A DNA stretch of 64,000 bases, from the NCBI GenBank assembly GCA_025738555.1, contig JAOVFP010000016.1, positions 2,232,001-2,296,000 on the forward strand, in the 5' to 3' direction. Positions 54,796 through 64,000 of the stretch are shown here, piece by piece. The position numbers and the translations under genes are program-made. This DNA comes from Cyathus striatus. Lineage: Eukaryota > Basidiomycota > Agaricomycetes > Agaricales > Nidulariaceae. The notes under the pieces are model-generated. The model had not been told where the DNA came from, did not search any database, and worked only from the letters and a program-made list of their open reading frames with translations. How positions within the stretch are numbered: position 1 is the stretch's first letter; each line of letters starts with the position of its first letter.

Positions 54796-55779
54796 TAGAT
54801 CTTTGGGTCATATCTGATCTTTTTTATCGTTGACAATAGTAGTATTATATGAGAAGAATGAAAGCAGTTATCAGTGTTTAACATCATGATTACATGTATA
54901 GTCACTTGTATTCTGAAAGGACCGGTTAAAATCGGAAGAGAAAGGGGGTGAAATTTACGTCGTAGTAACATTCCTTGTAATAGGTTGCAATAGTACAGTA
55001 TGATATACAACAAACAGTATACAGAGCTCAGCTCGATGCTACTTCCTGAGAGGTCGAATAACTTATTGACAGCATGAAGGATCCTGCTGTATTCACCGTT
55101 GCCGGTTGCCCCAGATCGTCTCGGCGCCTCGTGTTTTAGAAACTTATCGAATCGTTCAGAATTCTGAGATTTCTGATATCTTGAATCTGGTGGCAATGTC
55201 ATGATTGATAGGGATCTATGGGGATGGTGGTGCCAGAGGGTGCCAGGTGCGGTGCGCCGTACCCGGTTGAAGCCGGTTGATGCCTGTCGATGCCCGGGAG
55301 TTGCGGAACACCCCTTTGTGATGCACCGCGGGAAATTGTTTCTAAAAGCGCGAAGATACAAAGAAGATACGAAGAAAATATTTTAAAATCAATAATATTG
55401 AGAAGATATGTTGAAAAGATTTTGATTTCATCATATCTTCTCAATATCATCAAAGGAAATAGAAGCAAGTTCCCGCGGTGGATGGCGATGAGATCTCTGA
55501 AAGACCATGATCTAATTATAAATTTCATATTTCTGTAAATCCTGCTCGAGAATCTTCGGTCCACACAAGACTGGACTGGATAAGAGACGTTCCTCTCCCA
55601 CTAGCACGTCGTAAAGATAATGTGAGTCGGCTAATCATAACTGATGTGATTCTGTATGCGTTATTCGGCGTTAGAACAGGAGAAGAAACAGTAAAGGGCA
55701 GAACTTACACCATGCTCGGTCTATAAAATTGACCGTTCGCAAATTAGGTGAAATTCGTTCTCCCGAGAAAGTCATGGGG
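54796..55779. other. Intergenic between convergent fimbrin and DUF6533 genes
   Basis: Holds the 3' ends of two convergent genes. A perfect 16-bp inverted repeat (55,395-55,410 and 55,432-55,447, 21-nt loop) could act as a bidirectional terminator-like hairpin. The 285-codon minus-strand ORF at 54,504-55,361 overlaps fimbrin exons and is regarded as spurious. Confidence 0.4.
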
Positions 55780-57137
55780 ACTTACTGTGCGTTTAGAAGC
55801 TTAAGACCAGGCTACGAAAGGGTAAGTTGCTTAGCTCATATATAGCGATAAAAATAGACGCACCCTAGCTCGGAGCGCGAGGACCATCCACAGAATGTTG
55901 CCTGTAAGAATTGAGCAAAAATAGAGTGCCCCGTCTCTTTGAATAGTCCTTAATAGGACAGTCCTTGGTATGAGAGAGCTTCCGCGTATAGTCGTAATAA
56001 GTGTGAGTATAAATACTGTTGCGTCGAAAAATATAGCCAAGGCGAGGAAGGCAGTATCCCTTGAAAAGATCATTAGCGCGGTGAGACAGATATAGTCCTC
56101 TACACCTACATATGCGGATCGGAATATAAAACGCAAACTAAGGAACGAACATGGTTAATGTCGTATGAATTGTCAGTGTTCGATGTATTGCTTACTATGG
56201 AAAGGTTCAATAGCATAGTGGGGGATGCGTAGGGCTGCGTAAATAAATGCCAAAGGAAATTAATGACATGACTCCATAGCAGGCAAAATGATCGCATACC
56301 ATTATTCGTTCCTGGGATAGATATTGCATAAAATACAACAGAGAGCTGTGCAATAATCGTAGACACCAGGACTCCGACAATAAAAAGATTCCGGTTCGTT
56401 AAAGCGTAAATTCTTTTTGAAAAATATTATTAGTCTGATAAACATAAAACGGAAATAGAACTTACCGATAAATTAAGATAGTCTCAGCGGGAACTACAAT
56501 AAGTAAGGTCTGAATCCACTCCACAATTGCGAATCGATTACAGCTGTAAATAGGAGTTAAGCCATGAAGCCAAGTGACAGTGAACATGCGCACATCTGTG
56601 AGTGGTGTAAGGACGACGCCCAGAATATTGAATTAACAGCTACTGCTTACCTCGAAAGTCCATAAGGGGGAAAAGTACGCTGTATGTCGGTTAGCTGTTA
56701 TAGAGTGTACAACTGTTAAATTCGGGAAATATTCACCGAAGAGCGTAATCACACAGAATGCCATAGGAACATAGCGATTGGTGATAAAGAAACAGAAAAC
56801 TGATGATAAGGATTGTATTGGGTTCCTGTTACCACGCGATGTGTATCAGTACTCACTTATTCCCTTCTTTTTCTCCCATATCTCTTCAACTTCTGTGCTG
56901 AACGTCAGCAAATAGTCGTAAGCCAGCAGTGTGCAAACGCCGACATAGTACCACTATATATAAGACGATTAATTATCATGAACATCTATCTTGAAGAGAT
57001 CACGGCACCTTTGCTGCCAATCTAAATGGTCAAACACTATCAGCTCAGTGTGTATAATGAAAGAGGAAGATAACGCACAAATCTCGTCCCAAGGTTATCG
57101 TCTCTTCAGTGTGTGGTATTCTTAATGCACTATCCAT
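55780..57137 (-). CDS. DUF6533-type multi-pass membrane protein
   Basis: Minus strand, ATG at 57,137 (MDSALRIPHTEET). Exon 1 is 57,137-57,079; exon 2 is a 13-nt microexon (57,021-57,009); exon 3 (56,953-56,857) carries the family signature WYYVGVCTLLAYDYLLTFSTE followed by IWEKKKG; exon 4 is 56,799-56,651 (FITNRYVPMAFCVITLFGEY...FSPLWTFE). Later exons give CNRFAIVEWIQTLLIVVPAE, IYALTNRNLFIVGVLVST, and FIFRSAYVGVEDY...FFDATVFILTLITTIR plus DGALYFCSILTGNILWMVLA. About seven hydrophobic helices are expected. The family is abundant in mushrooms and of unknown function. The junction after exon 4 needs a 2-nt microexon to stay in frame, and the 3' part (56,250-56,130) is unresolved, so decay is possible. 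Confidence 0.65.
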
Positions 57138-60100
57138 CAGCCAGAGGGCACGACGCACGCGAAGGTTTAACAGCTCCGAGAATGGGACTTCGGGAAGGGG
57201 GCAATCAATATGCTACCGCAGTCTTAAATATGTCCATACCAGGCGTTTAGATGAACTTCCCAAAAATGACGTTCTTTTTCGGGTTTGAGACGATGCCTAT
57301 GCTGTTAGAGTTTGACGCCGCCACATTTGATCATCTTCCCCATTGTACAAGATTGTACATAACTACACCATCTACAAGGTATATTTGGGTATCAATGTGA
57401 GTTATGAAACTTTTTGTTTTCAAGGAACTTTTAAGTTACTATGTTGCTCAGATGCAATTTAAATTTCGAGATAGTCCATTCAAATGTCGAGATGCCAAGA
57501 GGTAATATGGTTTGTGAAAGTACTGAGAGGTGGGAGTTCGGAGGTTTCTCCTTCTAGTTCTATTCAAGAATGGAAATATTTTCAGAAGGGGCATATAAAC
57601 TGCCTTTGACAATGAAAGGCTGGATAGCATGTTGTGCGTGTGCTCGTGATCACTTGGGGTCCGCGGAATTGCAGAGGCATTAAGCAGGTCGCGAATTTGG
57701 AGAACTATAATTAGACCACTGTGTGCGACGAGCCCAACGAGTATGTACTACGGGCGAGGTTAAACGCTTGTGAAATCCGACGGATATACTGCCAAGACGT
57801 CGAAGTGAGATAAAGAAGGCGATGATGGGGGCGGCCGAACGTCGACAGGTAGATACACTTAATGGTTGGAGGTATGTAACATAAGTTCGCGTCTGCCAGC
57901 GGACGGGAAATGATGGTGGCAATTGGTTGGAAGTGAAACATTATCGGCAGGCATTATTTACACTTACATGGCTAGAGCCTAGAAGTATTTCGGAGCGTTG
58001 AAGGCTGGAATAAACACTGGCCCGCAGCTGGAGATAGCTCCTTTCCCGTGTTGTGCCTATAAGAGTCAAACGCTGTGAGCTGCTGCTACAACAAGTTAAC
58101 GTCGAGTATTCCTCGAGGCTATTAGCTGTAATTTGAACAGATAAGGATAGCTCGGGCATAGCAGTGAAGTTTCAGAGGAGGTATTAGACAGTAATGCATG
58201 ACAGTCAACACGAAAGAGGTTGAGTCGATATGACGTTTCCTCCGAGCAAGCCGTGAGATCTAAATGACAAAACGCGCTAGTACAGCGCTTAATAACATAC
58301 GACTCCTTTTCATGATACCACACTCTTACAGTATATTCCTTCGGCGGGCTTACAATGACATATCTGCTTACAACTAGAACTGCATCCTCTTGGTATCCTT
58401 TTCAGTGTTTGATGGCCAAGAGACGTATGGTTAAGGATACTTACTTACCCACAACTTATCACTTGGGTTTCGCGAATAGCGACCCGATTATGCATATTTT
58501 TAAGTATGGTAATAATGATAATGTGAAGGGCTTGATAGTATTTACTTCCATTCCAGGCCTCGAGATCTTGACATGCCCTGAACTGTAAAAACGTTAAATA
58601 CTTGTAGCTTTCAGAATAAACGCCCCGAAGCCTTATACTTACCTACCACCAAGTGTTTTGACGCCCGGTATTGTCATTTCGGTCGCTGGTGGGCTTCATA
58701 CTTCTGAAGGCCTAACTTGTTGCTGGTTGTCCATAAGAGCGTACTACTCCGGATATGTAGACCATTATGAAGAACTCGGGCTCCTGGGTCCGACTGAAAT
58801 GCCAAGAAACGCGCGTTATATGCCAGGATAGGTATGTCCCAACATGTCGGACCTCTTCATTGTCGTGAAGTCGCCGTGAAATGTTATTCCATGAATCCAC
58901 CCCATCGCAAGTAGCAGACAGTGGGAAGGTCAAAGAGGATTTACTATGGTCGATCAGGCAATAAGTACGTTATTTTTTCCAGTCTTTTGGAATAACCTTA
59001 GCTTCAAACGTAGATCCACCCTTAGGATAAAGAGTTGATGAAGAGTTTCGAAGATGTCGGAATGCCAAGAACACGCGTCTTGTGTGGTCAAATGCTGGTC
59101 AGACTTTCGTGATGGAATATGCAAGGCCTCATTGTCTAGTCGCCGTAACAAGGTTGTTCCGCCCATCGAAAGTAGCAACTGGCCGAGGTTGAACAACAGA
59201 CTCGGAGTAGGAACGAAGTGAATTGCGCTGGGGTCGTCCTGACGACTTTTGACGATGAACTGGCGATGCATGTAGTCTTTCTTCCTTAGCTGGAAGAACT
59301 TGCTGGGGCAAACAAACCACCATCAGGATTGCCACGGTTCCTGGAAAGAAAATCATGATCTCATAGGCTCTGCCAATACATTTGAAAATTCTGACTGATT
59401 AAGGCTATGCTCCCACGATTAAAAGACAAGCCCTGGACTTAGCTTACATCGTTACAGGGTGGTTACAGGGCGTTATGTGAGTTGACAAGCCATGGCGTCA
59501 CGGTCTGCCTCGGTGACTGCAAGTTGACTGTCAGTGTCAGTGTCTCGCGAGCGATGTAGCCTTCTCGTAACTGTAACAAGTCTTCTGTGAGCGCATTTCT
59601 CCTTGAATAAGATGATCACTTTCTTCTAACCTATTTTTAATGGAGCCTGGTGGCCGGTCAGCAGCGGAATACTTATGTTGGAAGAAGGGTCGAGTGATGA
59701 TTTAGTAGTGATGATTGATGAAAAATGAAATGGTGATCCTCATTGGTCGCTAAGGACGGAGGACAAGACCGCCCACTGGACCTACACGCGTCACGTGTTC
59801 CGTCGTCGCCGAGGGCGGTTCGTGGTCACAGACTCAGTGAACGCCTTGACCATCGACCACCACCTCGATTCTACAGCTCAAATATATTTTCATTCCAGGC
59901 TCTAGTTATTACTTTAAAAGCCACAACGAAGGGCAATTGCTAGTTGTAAAATTCCACTTCAATGGAATTGAAGCCGGGAGTAAGCTCACGGGAACTCCAT
60001 ATGGGCGCCCTATAAGCGGATCTCTATGTTCTAATCTTGCACGGGCCCGTCACGTTTCCAACACGATGGCGGTGAAGCCTCGATTAACATTTTTCCCTGG

Positions 60101-60302
60101 GACCCTTCTTGATGACAATATAAAATCTCTCTTCACTCTTTTACTTCCTTTCCAACATTTATTCTTCACCGCTTGCAACTCTGGGAGCTCTGCATCGACG
60201 ACTGACCCGACGTCCAGCCCTTTCCCCCGAATTCCAGCTCGTCCAGCTGCTTAGCAACGAACACTCTCCTATTTCTTTCTCGTCCCACACCCTACTGCAA
60301 GA
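57138..60302. other. 3.2-kb region with no recognised gene
   Basis: Short ORFs on both strands (57,448-58,323 minus, 58,355-58,588 plus, 58,712-59,356 minus) have no recognisable motif. Two blocks at about 58,775-58,930 and 59,035-59,195 are a degenerate direct duplication (shared GAATGCCAAGAA, TCATTGTC, GTCGCCGT and AAGTAGCA in order). They could be exons of an old minus-strand gene. The final 300 bp before 60,303 contains pyrimidine tracts expected of the bestrophin promoter. Confidence 0.35.
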
Positions 60303-62363
60303 ATGGTCGCTCACAACCCACTCACCAGTGGCCGATGGACTCTCAAGAAGTTCAATGCCACAGTCATCAACGATATCTGGCCCGAGGTGCTTTTCTTCTC
60401 GTTGGTTGCAACCAGTACGTATCTGTCATGTCCGTGGCTTGCGCCGTGTGACGACAGCTGACGGGGGTCCGTAGTGGTCTCTCTCGTATCTCAGAAGACA
60501 AGCACCCAACTATCTATTCCCAACGGTCTGCTCACAGTGTTGGGTACGGTTCTCGGTTTGGTCATTTCGTTCAGAACATCTTCAGCATATGAAAGGTACG
60601 GTGATTGTTCACCCCCGGTGTCAAACATAGTGCTAATAATATGTTTTCTCCCATCTCAGGTATCAAGATGGGCGAAAGATGTGGACAAATATTGGTACTT
60701 CCTCGAGGAATCTTGCGCAGATGGTGCGTTGAAGCGCCACATTCCTCCTATCAGGTTGACTAATAGAATGCAGATCTGGATACACGTTTCGAACGTGAGG
60801 GAGAACAAGGGCCCTCAAAAGCAGCAAACTGAGCTGCAGAGCGTAATTGAGAAGAAAACAATGATCAATATTGTATGTTTCCACTTCTATATAAATAATT
60901 GTCATGTGCAAACATTCATCCTGTCATTTTTGTCTGTCCACAGATTCAAGCGTTTGCTGTCTCTGTCAAGGTATGCCGTGCTAGTTTTTAAATTAGAGGG
61001 GGCGTGAATAACTTACCTTGACATCCCCTTTAGCACTTCCTCCGTGGGGAACAGGGCGTTTATTACGAGGATTTGTATCCATTGATCTGCTTCCTTCCCC
61101 GATACGCCAACGCCGACCCCCGATTACACCACCACGAGGATAAGCTCCCCCTCTGGCACACGCAAGAAGAAGATGGCGTTGACCCTCGCACTGGCGCCCA
61201 CACCCCTCTCAGGAGCAACACGATGACTCTGGCAGCTCAAACTCAACACACTGGTGATGGATCACTTGATGAGAAGGCCGAGATTAATGCGAAGGATAGC
61301 GTTGGATCGCGCGGAAGGTCTCGCAAGAACAGCTTTGATCCTGAGATGGCTCTTCCCTTCGTTGAGAGCCAACGCCCCCTGGAGCCTTCGCGTAACCCCC
61401 CCAAGACTACTTTGTATGATTACATCCCTTTGCTGAGGTTCTTCAAGTGGTGTATTCGTGTTATTCTTCGTCGTGCTGGACCCAAAGAGCAGAGACACAG
61501 AAAGCGCAAGGTGTTTGTTGCCGAGTCGAATGTTCCTCTTGAGTTACTTTTGATTCTCTCGAAGTAAGTCCACAATCTTTACGTATACTAGGATTATTTT
61601 CTGATCCTGCCTGCTTTACAGCTACACTGCTTGTAAGAACATTACTTACCCTCTGTGGTAGATCTAAGCTCACAGATTGCTTTAGGGCTCATGAAAGCCG
61701 GTCTCCTCCAGCCTGCCATCGCGACTGGTGTTACTGGAAACTTGACTTCCCTCCAGGATACCGTCGCGAACTTGGAGCGTATCTGCAACACTCCCCTTCC
61801 TTTCGCCTACCAGGCTCACTTACGCATGTCCCTCTGGCTCTACTTGTTCTTCTTGCCCTTCCAGATCTGGTCTTCTTTCAAGTACATCACCATCCCTGGA
61901 ACCGCGTTCGCCTCGTTCTTGCTTCTTGGTTTCTTGGAGATTGGTCAGGAGATGTAAGTCCTGAAGTCGTTCATATAAGTTACGTGGTGCTCATGCCATG
62001 GTTGACAGTGAGAACCCCTTCAACTACGACTTGAACGATCTTGACCTCGATGGATTCTGCTTGGCTCTGCAACGTGAATTGAACGAGATTACTGCAAACA
62101 CCCTCCCTGAACCTGCTTCATTTATCTTCAGCCCTCTGTGCGTTATTTTCATTCTACGTTCACGTGCACGCCACTGATCATCATTGTGTTACAGGAACCA
62201 GCCTTTCGCTCCTTCAGACCGACGTACCGCCGCACAGCTTGTCGCGACGGGCGGTGAGTACCGGACCCCTGAAGACAACTGCGAGCCTGGTGACAACAGC
62301 ATCAAGCGCACGCTCGTTAAGAGTTGGAAAGAGGTCGACAGGCTTACGCGAAAGCAACATTAA
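60303..62363 (+). CDS. Bestrophin-family (UPF0187) anion-channel protein
   Basis: Ten exons: 60,303-60,414, 60,475-60,595, 60,660-60,723, 60,774-60,872, 60,944-60,970, 61,034-61,563, 61,622-61,632 (11 nt), 61,686-61,953, 62,009-62,137 and 62,195-62,363. All introns are GT-AG and the frame is continuous for 509 aa. Signature parts: N-terminal DIWPEVLFFSLVATMVSLVS (membrane helix 1); GLVISFRTSSAYERY followed by the GR-W helix (QDGRKMW); a poorly conserved cytosolic insert (residues about 165-290); then AYQAHLRMSLWLYLFFLPF, and FLLLGFLEIGQEIENPF, the conserved calcium-clasp-like region. It ends DRLTRKQH. Fungal members are membrane proteins related to bestrophin chloride channels. Substrate and location are not shown by sequence. 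Confidence 0.93.
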
Positions 62364-63451
62364 GCTGCTCTTGCTCAAAAACATCACTTTAGTCTCCGCT
62401 CTCATGATACGCTTTACTATTGCATAACATTTTATCTCTTTTGGTTCATACGGCTTTGTATATCTCTTGCATATGGGTTATCGGACATTCTGCGGTAGCT
62501 TTGATCACTATATTATTTATCACAAAAGCATGCACAGTTACTGTGTACATAGTCATTCTTTTAAAATAATATCTATTGGGTTTTGGTGTGCATTGACAGG
62601 ACTGCCGTGCAGTCTGGTCTGCATACCATAAGTACAACGTCATGATCGTCTGCCCATCTACTGAGCGTGAAATGAGGAAAATTGGTGGAGCTTAGCAGGA
62701 ACGAAAGGCGGACAAATTAATATCAGATCAAAATCCAACGTCTCTTTAACATCCGACTCTTTACATCTCATCTTTCATCCCCTCTGGATATACAAAGGAA
62801 CGACTTCCTGATATGCCAAATCGATGACCCTAATGGGTTAGACTTGATGACAGAACAAAGGAATCGGCGCGTTTCACGGCGTCTATGATTTTGTCAGAGC
62901 CTGCCCTTCACGCAAGAAAGCAACGTGTCGAGAAGGTCAAAGGGGAGTGGAAGAGCGTGGTCTCAACGTCAAAGACGGTGCCGTGGTGTAGCCAAAGGAC
63001 CCACATAACCATTTGGGTGTAATGGAAGAGATGCATGATCGTAATGGGCATTCCTACCTCGTGGTAGCACAAAGCAAAGGATAGTGATGGAAGTATTTGA
63101 ATGACGGCAATGCTTTGGCCCCGCCAGCAAATCAAAGCTACCCCGCGCCCTCAAGCAATCCATACTATTTCAGCGCTTTAAGTCACGTCTGGTATGCTGG
63201 TTCTCTTGAATCTTTTCATTGCATGTCTTGATGATTTCATCCCCGTTAGCACGATCCGCACTCGCCACGGGTTAGTTTGGGCAAGGTTTGGGTTAACGAC
63301 GGTCACGATTAAAAATTATACCTAGTATGTGCAATTACAGTTCTGCTTGAGTTTCAATGACGCCTGACGCCAGTCTCCTTGACGTTGCCAGGAGTTAGTG
63401 TACAATTACCTGTCGTTCGCATCTACATTAGCCTTCCTCTCATAAACCGCC
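62364..63451. other. Intergenic, bestrophin to unknown gene
   Basis: Short minus-strand ORFs (62,908-63,163) show no motif. No repeats were noted. It contains the 3' UTR of the bestrophin gene and the promoter of the gene at 63,452. Confidence 0.3.
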
Positions 63452-64000
63452 ATGCCTGTCTTGACGCGGAGTGCCGCTAAGAAGCTTGCACAACAGCAAG
63501 TTGCTGAGCCAAGAGTTCGGGAGGCCACGAGAGTTCGCAAAGCTACCCAGGAGATCGTCACCATGACCGTGACTCCGTCTGCCACCGGGAAAGGAACACA
63601 TATACGTTGGAACTACTCAGCCGCTGCTCGGCCCTATCCTCCACCCCGAATCATTGACACATTTCAGGATCCCGCTGAGCGTTACAGCAATCTGGTCTCT
63701 TCGCCAGGAGTTCCTATCACTTCATCTTCTGCCTCGTCCATCCTTTCCATGGACTCCACCGATTTTGTCGGAAGAGCACTTCCACCGACTGGAAACTATA
63801 AGCTTTTCCGAGCCCAGAACTCTACTCGTAAGAACGTAGCATGCGTCCCTCGTCCACTTCAACGAACTCCTGCAGTTCGACTTGAGCATGTTAGTCCACT
63901 TCTTCCCGAGATTGGCGTTCCTGGGACAAGACTCACTTTTATCAAAGACGATATGAGCGCCGAAGCCATTGCTCATCGTGAGCACCGAGACCACCAAAAA
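63452..64000 (+). CDS. Unknown protein, 5' part (runs off the window)
   Basis: ATG at 63,452 in a CCGCCATGCC context, open for 183 codons to the window end without a stop. The N-terminus MPVLTRSAAKKLAQQQ is basic, followed by low-complexity Thr/Ser/Pro-rich sequence (VTMTVTPSATGKG; ITSSSASSILSM). An Arg/Pro segment and TRLTFIKDDMSAEA come at the end. The TRSAAKK-type start is common in fungal nuclear or retroelement-derived proteins, but no domain is visible in this part. Coding is supported by the long open frame, the good start context and the absence of TE features nearby. Confidence 0.6.
   Translation, partial: MPVLTRSAAKKLAQQQVAEPRVREATRVRKATQEIVTMTVTPSATGKGTHIRWNYSAAARPYPPPRIIDTFQDPAERYSNLVSSPGVPITSSSASSILSMDSTDFVGRALPPTGNYKLFRAQNSTRKNVACVPRPLQRTPAVRLEHVSPLLPEIGVPGTRLTFIKDDMSAEAIAHREHRDHQK

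Noticed and set aside
54504..55361. 285-codon minus-strand ORF as a gene
   Set aside because: It overlaps fimbrin coding exons, lacks any motif and continues through obvious intergenic DNA.
57680..59356. Cluster of short minus-strand ORFs as one gene
   Set aside because: No family motif, no consistent splice/frame solution, and only a weak internal duplication. Described as unassigned rather than called.
1..64000. tRNA and rRNA genes
   Set aside because: None could be recognised by eye; a covariance-model search would be needed to exclude a tRNA.

Overview
The window looks like nuclear DNA of an agaricomycete (mushroom-forming) basidiomycete. Genes carry many short GT-AG introns of about 50-60 bp. 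The gene content is typical of that group: expanded F-box-like paralogues, a TPR-CHAT protease-like protein, a DUF6533-type membrane protein, and chromodomain Ty3/gypsy elements. No ribosomal RNA, tRNA or CRISPR array could be supported by eye.

Layout. 1-1,100 holds an old direct repeat. 1,186-25,995 holds three related F-box-like genes. The first is a 5'-truncated pseudogene interrupted by a 1.5-kb DNA transposon. The second is split by a 15-kb nested insertion (5,926-20,908). The third (24,115-25,995) is intact. The nested insertion is a roughly 7-kb DNA transposon with 200-bp terminal inverted repeats (TIRs). It carries a retroviral-type DDE integrase gene, a BTB/POZ gene, an unknown accessory gene and a 4 x 202-bp array. 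A full-length Ty3/gypsy element with identical LTRs sits inside the accessory gene. At 26,255-29,648 (minus) is a TPR-CHAT gene. At about 30,033-45,455 lies a second roughly 7-kb TIR transposon, with a MULE-like DDE transposase and minus-strand accessory ORFs. It is interrupted by a second, older Ty3/gypsy element on the minus strand. 45,480-47,040 is simple and degenerate tandem DNA. 47,914-51,355 is a transposon graveyard: an IS630/Tc1-like transposase remnant split by a hAT-type element, next to a Mutator-like foldback element. 52,418-64,000 is ordinary gene-rich DNA: fimbrin, a DUF6533-type membrane protein, a bestrophin-family channel and a 3'-truncated unknown gene.

How the parts relate. 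The host genes at the right end are housekeeping-like and undamaged. The transposons are damaged in one recurring way, with Arg CGA codons apparently turned into TGA. In the foldback element most differences between the two arms are CpG versus TpG/CpA. Both point to decay by CpG (methyl-cytosine) deamination. The two Ty3/gypsy elements share an unusual design: adjacent self-priming complementarity instead of a tRNA primer site, a GGGTTTT slippery heptamer at the gag/pol junction, a C-terminal chromodomain, and a third ORF with Cys/His clusters after pol.

Limits. Everything was read by eye. Exon borders are given only where splice sites and reading frame agreed. Family names rest on recognised motifs, not on searches.
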